From NCBI GenBank assembly GCA_900208305.1, contig OAPG01000001.1, positions 1,488,001 to 1,552,000 on the forward strand: a DNA stretch of 64,000 nucleotides. The letters run 5' to 3'. Positions 19,293 through 29,974 of this stretch are shown piece by piece. Both the position numbers and the translations under genes were made by a program. The stretch's first letter is position 1. Each line of letters opens with the position of its first letter. This DNA comes from Melanopsichium pennsylvanicum. Taxonomy: Eukaryota; Basidiomycota; Ustilaginomycetes; Ustilaginales. The notes below the pieces were generated by a model. That model did not search any database. It was not told where the DNA came from and saw only the letters and a program-made list of their open reading frames with translations.

Positions 19293-21266
19293 GCTACCCT
19301 TTCTAATACATGGGCACGAGACATGAATTAAGTGCTCGTTCATCATAAATCTATCCAATAGGATCCACGGCCCTGCGCTCGTTCTGTTCACATTACAGTC
19401 CTCATCTGAGATCACCTCCGTTTGCGAGCTTTGTGTAAACATGAAAGGGACTACCGTACTGTATTGCGACGACGTCCGAGACGCAGATGGTGGCCGTCGT
19501 TGCGAGGCGAGACTTGCATCCGTAATACATTGTCGATCAAACCACACGGCCGCACCAGCACAAAGTTCTGTGTGACTCATAAGCCCATCAAAGATCGGCA
19601 AACAAGAATAGAGCTCTCTCATCGAGCATGTGAACATTTAAGCTTTGCCTTTCTTCTCTCTGTAGTCACATCGTCTTTTAATGCCCGACCGACGTGACTT
19701 TGTAAGATGCTCCATTAGCAGCGTCTAGAAGTATGCATGTATGACTAGCTCTGCATCAAACCCCGGAAACCAATTCACCTGTCGTTGAATCATTCATTGA
19801 TCGCGCTGTGCAGTACAGAACACTGTGTGATGATGTTAGAAGCTCGGATGCTCCATGCTGTAAATTGCGGAACGTGGTTGCCAATTTTGTGGCAGAGATG
19901 TATAGAGACGATCATTCGTTCGAGAGCTGCAGATGGGCTAGCATGTTCCGCTTTTTCCGTGGTTGCTAAAATTAGCCGCAGAAGTTTTGAAATGCCACAT
20001 CCTGTGTGACGTCATTGTTCTGGGCAGTGGAGGCAGAAAGTGTGGCACAACAGAGGTCCGATGGACAACGCTCATCGGTGACAGAGCCGGGGCACAGAAA
20101 GACCTCATTGTAGCTTGCATCCTCTCTCCATCCTCCACGTTTCGTTCCATAATCGCCAGCTCGCGCAAAGCCAGGCCGAAGCCTTGAGACCATGCAGCTG
20201 GTGAAGACGCAGCGCTCGGACCAATCGGCAAAACATTAACAGTGTTGGGATACTTGCAGTGATGAGATCCCTTGCCCCGCTGTTTTTTCCTCCGCGCTCG
20301 CTTATCGACGACGTCAGGGTCAAAAATGCCCACCTAAGTTAACGGTTGCCAGGGTCTTTTGCCGCTCCTCACACATGCCACCGTTCACAGCAAAATGACG
20401 ACGACGTGCAACGTTGAGGGATGCTTGCCCGTAATTGCAGACGACGCAGACCGTTCCGCCAGCATTAGTGCTGCATGTTTGCATGAGCACGATGGTCGAG
20501 AATCGACTTTTGCCAACTGGAATGCGCTTTCGTAGACCTGAACGTAGGCCAAGACAGGCATCGGACTGTTTGATTGTCTTTGGAATGAGAGAAGAGGCCA
20601 GAAGGAGGGGGGAGTGAGACTCGGCGTACGGCTGCGAGATGGGTGCAAGCATCCGATTGGGGATTCCGATGGAGACAAGCGGAGCTTGGGCAACTAGGCT
20701 ACGCTAGCTAGAGCTTGTCGGCTGTGCTCCGATCACAATCGAGGCAGGAAGCTGGGCCGCAGTACTAAACATGCAATGTGACGGCTTGCCTTGTCTCAGA
20801 GGAGCGTATCAATCGCCCTTTCTCTCGTGCATTGCGCCGTGAAGGCAGAAGCGGAGGTGCGGTTGAGCGTAACGTTGCAGGTGGAAGTTGGACAGCCTCA
20901 TCTCGCTGAGCAGCCGTGGTCTGACTTTGCGCATGCAGTCATCGTTCACAGGCCATGCCTTGCCATGGGAACTCTACGAACTGATCTTAGCGAGTGACGT
21001 TTGCAACCGGCTACCACACGAGCCCTTTTCAGGTCAAACCTGACGGTCCGTGGCCTGAACTTCGCTCTCCAAGCTTTTAGGTACGTGGCCACCCTGTCCG
21101 CTGAGGTCACGGGGCCGGACCTCCAAAAATTCGTGCCTGTATCTGGAACCAGCCTCACCACCAAAAGCATATAAGCCCCAGGTTTGACGTTGACATCGCG
21201 TTTTTCCGTCTCCCACACCACAACCCTCAAACACAACACCAAACACACAACAATCAATCTTCCAAA
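19293..21266. other. Intergenic region upstream of the Hmp1-like gene
   Basis: Nearly 2 kb. Many short frames overlap on both strands and none shows a domain or splice structure I can defend. The last 100 bp form the promoter and leader of the next gene. Confidence 0.5.
21170..21175 (+). promoter_or_regulatory. TATA box of the Hmp1-like gene
   Basis: TATAAG at 97 bp before the ATG, followed by a C/A-rich leader typical of strongly expressed fungal genes. Confidence 0.6.
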
Positions 21267-21676
21267 ATGTCTGAGCCTTCCAAGATGAACGGGTAAGCAT
21301 CCATCTTATTATTGGAAAAAAGCGCTCAGCCTCCTGCCATTCTCATACAAATGTGCTGACCACTCACCAACACCTTCCTGTTATCTTCATTGATCTCGTC
21401 CACAGAAACTACAACTCGGTCGCCGGTACCGTAAAGGAGACCATCGGTAACGCTCTCGGCTCTGCTGACTGGCAGAAGGCTGGTAAGGAGCAGCACGCTC
21501 AGGGTGAGACTGAGATCAAGGCCGCTGAGGCCAAGGGCTACGCTGAGGGCACCAAGGACCAGGTTTCTGGCAAGTTCGACAACGTCGTCGGTTCCATCAC
21601 CGGCGACAAGTCCAAGGAGATGTCTGGTAAGGCCCAGGAGGAGAAGGGCAAGGCCCAGAAGGAGATCAACTCCTAA
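21267..21676 (+). CDS. hmp1: Hmp1-like CsbD-family DNA-binding/stress protein
   Basis: Two exons, 21267-21292 and 21406-21676, with a 113-bp intron (GTAAGC..CACAG); 98 aa. The product begins MSEPSKMNG and continues NYNSVAGTVKETIGNALGS, then repeats of amphipathic Lys/Glu/Ala/Gly helix with KDQVSGKFDNVVGSITGDKSKE, the CsbD-like signature. Small proteins of this type are abundant stress proteins in bacteria and fungi. In Ustilago maydis a protein of this kind (Hmp1) was described as recognising mismatched and cruciform DNA. The strong TATA box and the concentration of preferred codons (AAG, GAG, GGC, GTC) suggest high expression. Confidence 0.85.
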
Positions 21677-22011
21677 ATGTTTTCTACTCCTTCGAAACGA
21701 TCATATGGACTCTCTCATCATCCTAACGCACGCAATGCCCCCAAACGTGCCTGTCGATGTCCTTTGCCATTGTTTAGATTGACAATATAATATACCTTAT
21801 CCAGTCCATACCTTGTGCGAGAAGCTTGAGGTTTTATTTCGGCATCACTTTCCACCATCATCAACCATGCGGTCTCCAGGTTTGCAGACACCATTCCAGG
21901 CGAGTCACGACATTTGAAACGAAAATCGATTCGACCAGCTCGTCAGAGTAACGGTCGAACAAGCAAGGATCGAGCATGTCCTAGATAAATTCTATGGTCG
22001 TGGTTGAATGT
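21677..22011. other. Convergent 3' spacer
   Basis: 335 bp between the Hmp1-like and DUF202 stop codons; it holds both 3' UTRs. Nothing else seen. Confidence 0.5.
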
Positions 22012-22791
22012 CTAGTATGTATGTCGACCAGCAAGTATCACAGCGGTAGCTGCAACTACCAATGCCCCGACAAGGAAGGCGATTACCGAGACTGCGAGGC
22101 ATAGGCAAAGGACGTCGGTCAACATGCATGCATACATGCAGATTGATAATTGGCATCAAGATCTGGTTGGTACTCACTTCCAATTCTTGAAGGTATGAAC
22201 TTGCCCCGGATGAGTGTCGTCTGTACTGCGAAGTAGCGGTAGCATCCGAGTGCCAGGGCTATTACACCGAGGAGAATGAACGAACCTCCCAATGGCTTGC
22301 CACTGCAGGAATTGGTGAGTAGGTTTGAAAATCTGGAATCGAGTGCTCTGGTCTGCGTTAAATTACTCACAGCTTGGCAATGCTTGCCAATCTTTGCGAG
22401 AGCAAAACGTGAGGTTCGTTTTCGGGCCAGTCGACCACCGAGTCTTGCTGAAAGTTGATGTAGTTAGCAACAGATAGTCTTGCATCAGGTGTGCCCACTA
22501 GCGATGGAAGTTGGAAGAGCTGTGTAACAGCACTGGTTATGGACATCAAGGCAAGTTTCGGTAGAAGAAGAGCCCTCAGTCAAGGGTCAAGACATAAGCT
22601 CTGCCTTTGTCGGAGGGTGTTACTCACATCCCAATGCTGACCAAGCTTAGGCTGGTGCGTAGCCAAGCCAAAAATGTTCGCTCAGAGGCCAGATGATCAC
22701 GAGCAACGCTGCCCTCGTTTTCGAGTTCGAGGCTGAAAGCTCCGTGGACTCGTCTGAGAGCCGCCTGGACGGGTCGCAAGATTGCCGACAT
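22012..22791 (-). CDS. DUF202 (YidH-like) small membrane protein, four exons
   Basis: Built from splice sites on the minus strand: exons 22628-22791, 22371-22532, 22178-22302 and 22012-22091. All donors are GTGAGT and all acceptors are AG; the joined frame gives 176 aa. Exon 1 encodes the DUF202 hallmark GSVARDHLASERTFLAWLRT followed by TM1 (SLSLVSIGIAVTQLF). Exon 3 encodes GKPLGGSFILLGVIALALGCYRYF (TM2) and the basic GKFIPSR. Exon 4 encodes a third TM (VIAFLVGALVVAATAVILA). An in-frame stop upstream supports the start. DUF202 proteins are poorly characterised inner or vacuolar membrane proteins; the same domain forms the membrane part of Vtc1. Transcribed divergently from BBC1. Confidence 0.85.
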
Positions 22792-23476
22792 GTGGTCGCT
22801 CTTTTGGTGTTGGCTGTCTTCTGCAGTGTCGAGATTCCTTCTATCTACCGTCGGTGAGCGTCGGCTGTTGCGAACATCTTGTGGTGGATAAGGAAGCCTG
22901 GTACAATCGACACCTGTGTGCCCTATAAGAGTGTATCCTAGAGCAGCATTCTAACGCTGCACTGCTACTGCACTTCCACGCAAGGCGCCAAGCTCTAAAA
23001 GTTGAGCAGCGCATGTCTAACCTTTCGACCAAAAATGAATTTGTTTAATTGCGTGCTCAGAAGGCGTGCCCATGCGGAACGCTGTCACGAAGCTGTTTCT
23101 TGAATTTTATTTTTATTTCTAAATTTTTTATAAATTGTTAAATTTTGGGGTCTAGCCTCCACAAGACGGCTGAGAATTGCTGTGACTTAGCGGCATTTGG
23201 TCAGAGCAGCCTTGTCGCAAACGAGAATCTTGATCCGTGCGCTGTCTCAGGGGTGAGCACAGCCGGACGCGGAGCTTGGCCAATTTGACAACGCTTACCA
23301 CTGTGCTCCGCTGTGCTGGTTCGTTCAAGCGCACTTGATCGCCGCCTGTACTAAACGTTTCTTGTCCGACAACACCTTGTTCATCCCAACAGCTCTGCAA
23401 AGCCGCGCTGTTCATCATCTATCTTTGCTGCAAAGGTGGACACTGACGAGCGCTGCCAAAGAGACACATCTTCACC
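22792..23476. other. Divergent promoter, DUF202 gene and BBC1
   Basis: 685 bp with an A/T-rich tract at about 23100-23150. No gene supported. Confidence 0.5.
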
Positions 23477-26400
23477 ATGCCGGCCTTTCCGTACCTTGCA
23501 AAGGCTACAATCAAGTACAAGAGCCCACACAAGCAAGATCTTGCTTTCGCCAAAGGGGACACAATTCGTGTTACAGGCGTTGCACCCAAGACGCACGATG
23601 ATGATGACGACGACGACGATGACTGGCTCGTCGGAGAGACACTCGACGGGACGCGAAGCGGCACCTTTCCTGGTGGCTTCGTGGAACCTTCCGACGACGT
23701 CGAGGAGCAACCGTCACACGAGCCCGAGGCGACCATCGCAGAAGCCACCTCCGCTCCGTTAGCTCTTGGAGCCATCCCCACTGAAGCGCCTACCGAGCTT
23801 CAGAGCGGCGCAGTGGAAGAGGAACCAACACACCAAGCCGATACGATCCCGCAGGCAGCACGCGAAGCTGCTCAGAAGGGGGAGACAGAAGAAGCTGGGT
23901 TTGGCGCTCCTTTGCCCCCTCGACTACCCTCTCCGGATGCTGATCAAGACGCGGAGGAGATTGACGAGCCCAGCAATGCCCAAAAGGATGCTGCCAACAC
24001 TGCAGCTGATGCACCTCCCACCGCAGAGAAGACCACCGACAGCGACACCTCGAAAGCCGCTGGCGCTACTGCAGCAATCGCCAATGTCAAAAGCTTTGCC
24101 AGCGAAACAACTCCCGTCCCTTCAACAACAGAGGCCAAATCTGATCCAGCACCCGCAAAGCCGACACCTGCTGTCGCGACTAAACCTACAGGCATGTCCA
24201 GCTCTTTCCGCGACCGACTCGCTGCCTTCAACAAGCCAGCTGAATCTGCTGCACCGCCCCCATTGCCCAAGGGCAAGCCTGGTGGATGGAGGCGACCGAC
24301 CCCTGCTTCAACCGAAAACAAGCCTTTGCTTCCAGGAGCGCCACCTGCAACGCTTGCCCCCGCCTCGAAGCCCACGTCAGTCTCACAGCCATCCGAGACA
24401 GCCAAGGAAGCACAACCTGCTGCGGCCGAGCCCTCGAGCGGAAGCGGTGGTGCATTCAGCGCTGCCGATGCGCAGAGCAGCATCAAGATGAGTTTGAAGG
24501 AGAGAATGGCTGCACTGCAACGCAACGAAGCTGCTGCCGCTGAATCTGCACCTCAGATCAAGGCGAAGCCTTCGGTGCCTGGAAAGATTGGAGCAGACCG
24601 TCGTAACGTTGCTTTGCAGGGTATGGGGCTTGGACCTGGCGATGCAGTGCCTGTGAGGAAGCCTAGCGTCGCAACTGGTAGCGAGGTTGACGAGGTCGCT
24701 GGTGAGCCTAACGCTGAGCAGGTCAGCACCCAGGAAGATTGCGCTACAGCTCCTAAAAAGGAAGTCTCAACGGATATGGCCGAATTCACCACGGCGGAGA
24801 CTGGCGTATCCGAACAGGCCGCAGCATCGGTTGAGCAATCAGGTGACCCAAGGGAGGCTTTGACAGAGGGAGAACAAGAAATTGAGCGTCGTGCCGCTAT
24901 CGCCAAACGTATGGCAGCTCTCGGAGCTCGTCGAATGGGCGGTGGTCCTGCCATGCCATTGGGAGCACCTACGCCGCCCAACCGCACCAAGACCACTTCC
25001 AGCATCGGATCAGCCGAAGGTACCACGTCCGAGCCTGGCATCAGTATTCCTGCCGATGACTCTGCCCCGACCAGAAATGAGGAGGCTAAGGAGGCGCCAA
25101 TCATTACCCCCAGTGAAGCTTCAGAGACCAATATTGTCTCGCCAACTAGCCGAGAGGCTGGTGAAGAGCCGAAAGTACTTGCTGTTCCAAGGCGAACTGC
25201 TGCGCCCCGAAAGAAGAAGCCAGTGCCAGGCGCTTTTGCCGCTGCTGCGGTAGCCGGAGAGGAAGCTGAGACCGCTGCATCTGCGGCTCAACCCGAGCCG
25301 CAAGCAGGGGACGCCGATCATGCGTCGACTGAGCCTGCCGCTCATCACATTGAAACATCTGCTGCTGCTCCTACTGAGGAGACGGCAAGCAGATCCGCCG
25401 AGCCGGTCGAGCCTGTCACGGCGTCGCACGAGGAGTACGATGCGGCTGCTCTTCGAACGGATCACGCTGTCGACGGCGAGGAGGAGGCTGTGCCTCAAGA
25501 ACCCCAGGAGGTTGCTGGTGAACAACAGCTTGATAGTGACCCAGAAATTGCCGAGAATCAACGACAATTGGAGGAGTACTTACGTGGCGAAGGCTTTTAT
25601 GAGGACCAGGACGAATCGTCGGCCCAGCACGATAAAGAGACCGAGGCTCTTGCTGCGCCAACTGCTGAAGAAGATGAGCTCGCCGCAGAGACCGAAGCGG
25701 AGACTTCTCATGCTGTTGCGAGTGCTCCGGTGCAACGAGAAGATGTCGCCTCGCCAAAGCCGCCCAGCCGCCCGCCAAGCACTCGTCCGCCCGTTCCTAA
25801 GACGAACTTGCCATCCCAGCCTAGGGCTGTCGATCACGATGACGCCGCTTTTGCTCGTGCGTCGAGTTCTTTAGTCGTATCCGCACCGCATCGTACTAGC
25901 GTGCTTCCGCCAGTACCGACTTCGAGTCTGCCTACTGCTTCAGAGTCCGCTGCCGAAGAAGCTGAGGAGTCGTTAGCAAGCGCCGCCCATGCAGAGGAAG
26001 AGGAAGAGACCACGGGCCCAATTCTTGCCGTACCTAGACCTCGCATGGCTGTCCCCACTGAGGATCCAGAAGACGAGGAACTGCTGGCTGCTGCGGAGGC
26101 CTCAACAACCACTGAAGAGGCAAATCAAGTTCCGGAAGTAGCTGCTGAAGCCGAAGTCGAACCGGAAGAGCTTACTGAGGAGGAACAGGAAGCTCAGCGA
26201 AGAGCCAATTTGGCTCGACGCATGGCTGCACTCGGCGGTCAGAGAATCGGTGCCTTCCCCGGCATGGCTCCACCGCCGATCATGGGTGCACCCATGCCAG
26301 CAAAGAAGGCGCCTGTGCAGGCTGCAGAAGATACCGAAGAAACTGTGGATCCCGAACCCCAGATTGAAGAGGATGCACCACTATCTCCAAGCCGATGTCC

Positions 26401-27916
26401 GCCGCGAGGCGGCATGGCCATTCCTGGTCTCACAGCTGTTCACGGTATGAACGCCCATCAGGCCGAGGGTGATGCATTGGAACGAGCCAGGTCTCCCGGC
26501 GCGGATAGCATCAACGCTCCCGCGCGTCTCGCAAGTCCACCGCCTGTGCCCACCAGCCCCCCTCCCAAACCGCTCTCCCCGCCACCTCCTGCTCGACCCC
26601 TCCCCACGGCTGAAGATTCAACTCCGCCAGCTTCCCTCTTGCCTGGTCGCCCATCGAGCACGGTCCCTATGGCCAATCTCGACGAGGCCGTTCGATCAGC
26701 TAGCCCGGCCAACAATAGTCTCGGCAGACGCACTTCAATGAAGCCACCCGTTCCTTCTGGTATTGGCGCTGCTCATTCTCGCGATTCTCCCGCCGCTTTG
26801 GGAGAGTATGAGCCTGTCGAAGATCGAGGGATGGCCACTAGCCCTCCACCTTTGCCGAGAAGCCCTCCACCCCTTCCTGTCAGCCCTCCTCCGCGTCCCT
26901 CATCACGAGCTCCACCCCTGCCTGGATACGGTGGCATTCCTCCTCGTCGTCAAGGATCGAGCGCTTCATCCGTTTCCTACGGAGAAACTTCTGCCGTTCC
27001 CTCGGCCACAACAACAACCCCTGCATTTGAACAGCAAGCTCCCATTCCGACGCCTAGAACGGAAACCAGCCTTCCTCCAATCCCGGCCACCTCTGCGCCA
27101 GCACCACAGTCGAACATCAATGTTGGCGCCCGCCAGTCATCCCGTGACCTCGATCTCATGCCATCTAGTAGGTGGTGGAGACATGGTCTGAACCCACTTC
27201 GCCTCCCACCCACGGTAGCCGGTCGTCCAGATGCGGTTCTGTACGCTGACACCTCTTCAAGCGGAGATGGAATGCACAATGCGGACATCTTCATGTTGTT
27301 CGAGGACTATTCAACGACAACGATCTCGCTTTCTTTCCGAGATGATGACCATGATGAAGTCGACACCTCCCTCACGCAACGTCACAGCTTCCCTCCGCCC
27401 AAACCAACTGCCGCTGAGCTCAAACAATGGAGCACTTCTACCGGGTCGTCTGTAGCCAAACTTGCCTCTGACACAGTCAAGCAGATGAGCGCCCCAATCG
27501 GAGATGGCTCGTCTCGGGCTTTCATACAAAGCATCCTAGCTCAGATCCCAACCTCCCTACCCCCCGTTGGCCATTCGTTGGGAGCACCGATCTTGACCCA
27601 AGTCGGCCCAACCATCATGGAGAGTGGCGGGGACGAGGTTCGACCGGGAGACATCGTATCTTGCAACCAAGCCGATTTCAGAGGCAAAAAAGGTCTCGCA
27701 CCATACCACCAGACATTCGGTACCCAAAGCGAGCCCACTGTAGGGGTGGTGATCGAGGTCGAGAGTAAGAAAAACAAGTTGCGATGCGTTATTCAGTCCT
27801 CCAACAACAAAAAGGGTTTGGCAGAGGAAGGCAGTCTAAGGTTGGATGACCTCAAGGCGGGAATCGTCAAGGTGTATCGCGTCGCTCCTAGGCAAGGTTG
27901 GGTAAATGATTGGTGA
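23477..27916 (+). CDS. BBC1: Bbc1/Mti1-like endocytic SH3 protein
   Basis: 1479 aa, no intron. An N-terminal SH3 domain (residues 1-73: KATIKYKSPHKQDLAFAKGD, DWLVGE, GTFPGGFVEP) carries an unusual run of nine Asp in its RT/n-Src region. A very long disordered part rich in Ala/Glu/Pro follows, with two copies of a helical module (ERRAAIAKRMAALGARRMG and QRRANLARRMAALGGQRIG) and polyproline clusters (PPPLPRSPPPLPVSPPP). The last about 250 residues form a globular domain (RPDAVLYADTSS, RPGDIVSCNQADFRGKKGLAPYHQTFG, YRVAPRQGWVNDW) diagnostic of Bbc1. Bbc1 binds type I myosins and Las17/WASP at cortical actin patches and restrains Arp2/3 activation during endocytosis. The start CACCATG is the first Met of the SH3 domain. 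Confidence 0.9.
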   Translation: MPAFPYLAKATIKYKSPHKQDLAFAKGDTIRVTGVAPKTHDDDDDDDDDWLVGETLDGTRSGTFPGGFVEPSDDVEEQPSHEPEATIAEATSAPLALGAIPTEAPTELQSGAVEEEPTHQADTIPQAAREAAQKGETEEAGFGAPLPPRLPSPDADQDAEEIDEPSNAQKDAANTAADAPPTAEKTTDSDTSKAAGATAAIANVKSFASETTPVPSTTEAKSDPAPAKPTPAVATKPTGMSSSFRDRLAAFNKPAESAAPPPLPKGKPGGWRRPTPASTENKPLLPGAPPATLAPASKPTSVSQPSETAKEAQPAAAEPSSGSGGAFSAADAQSSIKMSLKERMAALQRNEAAAAESAPQIKAKPSVPGKIGADRRNVALQGMGLGPGDAVPVRKPSVATGSEVDEVAGEPNAEQVSTQEDCATAPKKEVSTDMAEFTTAETGVSEQAAASVEQSGDPREALTEGEQEIERRAAIAKRMAALGARRMGGGPAMPLGAPTPPNRTKTTSSIGSAEGTTSEPGISIPADDSAPTRNEEAKEAPIITPSEASETNIVSPTSREAGEEPKVLAVPRRTAAPRKKKPVPGAFAAAAVAGEEAETAASAAQPEPQAGDADHASTEPAAHHIETSAAAPTEETASRSAEPVEPVTASHEEYDAAALRTDHAVDGEEEAVPQEPQEVAGEQQLDSDPEIAENQRQLEEYLRGEGFYEDQDESSAQHDKETEALAAPTAEEDELAAETEAETSHAVASAPVQREDVASPKPPSRPPSTRPPVPKTNLPSQPRAVDHDDAAFARASSSLVVSAPHRTSVLPPVPTSSLPTASESAAEEAEESLASAAHAEEEEETTGPILAVPRPRMAVPTEDPEDEELLAAAEASTTTEEANQVPEVAAEAEVEPEELTEEEQEAQRRANLARRMAALGGQRIGAFPGMAPPPIMGAPMPAKKAPVQAAEDTEETVDPEPQIEEDAPLSPSRCPPRGGMAIPGLTAVHGMNAHQAEGDALERARSPGADSINAPARLASPPPVPTSPPPKPLSPPPPARPLPTAEDSTPPASLLPGRPSSTVPMANLDEAVRSASPANNSLGRRTSMKPPVPSGIGAAHSRDSPAALGEYEPVEDRGMATSPPPLPRSPPPLPVSPPPRPSSRAPPLPGYGGIPPRRQGSSASSVSYGETSAVPSATTTTPAFEQQAPIPTPRTETSLPPIPATSAPAPQSNINVGARQSSRDLDLMPSSRWWRHGLNPLRLPPTVAGRPDAVLYADTSSSGDGMHNADIFMLFEDYSTTTISLSFRDDDHDEVDTSLTQRHSFPPPKPTAAELKQWSTSTGSSVAKLASDTVKQMSAPIGDGSSRAFIQSILAQIPTSLPPVGHSLGAPILTQVGPTIMESGGDEVRPGDIVSCNQADFRGKKGLAPYHQTFGTQSEPTVGVVIEVESKKNKLRCVIQSSNNKKGLAEEGSLRLDDLKAGIVKVYRVAPRQGWVNDW

Positions 27917-28255
27917 TAAAAGAATCTCTCGGAAAATCTGATAATTTAGGATACCTACCGTCGAAGTTTTGATCGAAATGTCAAATGTCTCCCATCAATC
28001 GTGTTGTCTGAAGATTGTCGCGCCTGTGCTCAACCGAATTACAGAAGCCGCAGACGTGAAGATCAAATGTGACGAGCATGCATTGCAGAAAACTGGAAAA
28101 GCTATGGAACAGAGTGTCCGGTCGAGGGGAAAGTGACAAAGAAGAGACACAACAGGGTCGAAACGAACAGCAGATATCGGGACTGGAACATCGAATCAAG
28201 TAAAGAAGAAGCGAGGACGTGGGCAGTCAACTTAGCGTCGGCGAGAAAAGCGCCT
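27917..28255. other. Convergent 3' spacer
   Basis: 339 bp between BBC1 and the FHA gene; only 3' UTRs expected. Confidence 0.5.
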
Positions 28256-29974
28256 TTACTGCTTGTCACCTCCAGCAGTGTTTGCGACAGCGGCAGCATT
28301 CATCATGCTCTTAAATGTGAACAAGGAGCCGGTAAGGAATCCTACCGAAATCAAGCTGGTGGTGTACAACACCTTTGTTGCAAAGGCTCTGATTGCACGG
28401 GCGCGAGAAGAGGTACGAGGTGCGTGACGGTGCTTGCAGGGACCGGTGATGCCAATGCGCCTCTTTTTGGAGGGCGATGGCGAGTAGGAAGTCGACGAAC
28501 ATGAAGCGAGAGACTTTGACGCGAATGAATCAGACTCAAAGTCCGAGCTCGACTCATTGTCATCGGAAGCGGACTGCTCAATCCAGTCATCAATCGTGGC
28601 GATGCCCTCCTTGCGTTTTCGGGAAACTTGCTGTTCTGCCTTTTCAGGTTGGTCTTGATGATCGACAGAAGGCGCACCGAAAGCGCCACGATTGATCTTA
28701 GCACATCTAATCAGAGTGGCTTCGATGGACATTGGGGGAGAAGTAGCAGTGCTTCCCGCGGGATCAAAAATATTTCCGGCGATGTTTTCATTGCTCTGCG
28801 CAGTGGCGCCTTTAAGCCTCGATCTGTCGACATCTTCAGCCAAACAGATTACGGATGCTTCTTGTTCTTGGCTCGCTCGAGAATCGTCCGCCTGCTTCTG
28901 ACCTTCAGGGATCTTGCGGTCTAGCTCAATTTGTTCGCTTGCGGCCTCACTGAGGTCGTACTTGACCTCGGCGCTCGGTTCGGGCACATGTTCGGCTACA
29001 GAGGTAGCAGGCGTTTCTGGAGGCGAAAGATGGCCAGCAATGTAGGATTGCATGTAGTGCTCGCCTTGCTTGCGAGCCTCCGAAGCTTCTCGATCAAGCT
29101 CGGATCGTTCGTCGGCCACCTCCGTTATCTCGTGAAGCCACGATACATGCTGGATATCGAGAGGCTCCGACAGCTCGCCACGATCATCCTTCAAGCAGCT
29201 ATCGTCTTTATCTGATTCGCTGGATTGCTCCTCCGAAGACGAAAAAGCGGACCCAGCCTCATCCCGCACATCATCCTCGCTGTCAGATAAGATCACCGGC
29301 TGTTTCGCGGACAGTCTATCCTGGGAAGGTTGAGGGCTCGATTGTGTAACAGAACCAGCGCGAAAAGTCTCTGCATCAATGCTGACGATGTCGGACTCGG
29401 AGTCAAATGGATCATCGATGAGGCTGAAAGGCTTCACTGCGGCGGTGACGGTTGCGAAAGGCGGTGGCTGGGAAGGGCCCGTACCTGGAGAAGCGAATAC
29501 AAACCGAACGTAGCAGCGCACAGGATGATAAGAGCTGTCGGTGCGAACGCAAGTCTTACCGAATTCGATCAAATCTCCTGGACGAAGCGGGATAGCGCCA
29601 TCGACCGGACGACGGGGTGCTGCAGGGTCGGTCTCGTTGATATCACCCTTCGAGCTTACAGTGGCCTGGCGACGGGCGACGTACGTGCCGTGAGTTGAAC
29701 CGAGATTCCTGATGACTGGTAGGCCATCAAGCCACTGGATTACGGCGTGCTCGCGTGAGACAACTTTGGCCAGCGGAAAATATATGTGATTGGAGAGGTC
29801 ATTTACCAAGGAAGCTCTGTCCATCGAGTTGGAGCGAGCAATCATCTTCTCCTGACCAGCGGGGATGCGAATGACCTGGTGACTAGCGGGACTGATGTAC
29901 GAGAGCGGACCTGCGGCGGATGCATTGACCCAAACGAGCTCGAGACAGCTTGGAGTCGTGGACTCAGGTAGCAT
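28256..29974 (-). CDS. Tail-anchored FHA-domain protein
   Basis: 572 aa, no intron. The FHA domain occupies about residues 10-165, with Arg47 (IARSNS), SREHAVIQW (73-81) and NLGSTHGTYV (90-99), the residues that bind phosphothreonine in this fold; a longer than usual insert separates the last strands (LRPGDLIEFG). A disordered acidic/Ser-rich middle follows, with Glu-rich helical stretches. Near the C-terminus a basic segment (KHRHAPRTSSRARAIRAF) precedes one hydrophobic span (VLYTTSLISVGFLTGSLF) close to the end, so the protein is probably tail-anchored with the FHA domain in the cytosol. SLMAP/Far9-type STRIPAK proteins share this layout, but their coiled coil is not evident here, so I do not assign it to that family. 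Confidence 0.75.
   Translation of the reverse strand: MLPESTTPSCLELVWVNASAAGPLSYISPASHQVIRIPAGQEKMIARSNSMDRASLVNDLSNHIYFPLAKVVSREHAVIQWLDGLPVIRNLGSTHGTYVARRQATVSSKGDINETDPAAPRRPVDGAIPLRPGDLIEFGKTCVRTDSSYHPVRCYVRFVFASPGTGPSQPPPFATVTAAVKPFSLIDDPFDSESDIVSIDAETFRAGSVTQSSPQPSQDRLSAKQPVILSDSEDDVRDEAGSAFSSSEEQSSESDKDDSCLKDDRGELSEPLDIQHVSWLHEITEVADERSELDREASEARKQGEHYMQSYIAGHLSPPETPATSVAEHVPEPSAEVKYDLSEAASEQIELDRKIPEGQKQADDSRASQEQEASVICLAEDVDRSRLKGATAQSNENIAGNIFDPAGSTATSPPMSIEATLIRCAKINRGAFGAPSVDHQDQPEKAEQQVSRKRKEGIATIDDWIEQSASDDNESSSDFESDSFASKSLASCSSTSYSPSPSKKRRIGITGPCKHRHAPRTSSRARAIRAFATKVLYTTSLISVGFLTGSLFTFKSMMNAAAVANTAGGDKQ

Noticed and set aside
24553..26112. Long minus-strand open frames inside BBC1
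   Set aside because: They are shadows of the GC-rich, repetitive coding sequence; the plus frame has SH3 and Bbc1 C-terminal domains.
28256..29974. Assignment of the FHA protein to SLMAP/Far9 (STRIPAK)
   Set aside because: FHA plus tail anchor fits, but no long coiled coil is visible; presence of phocein in the same window is not evidence.
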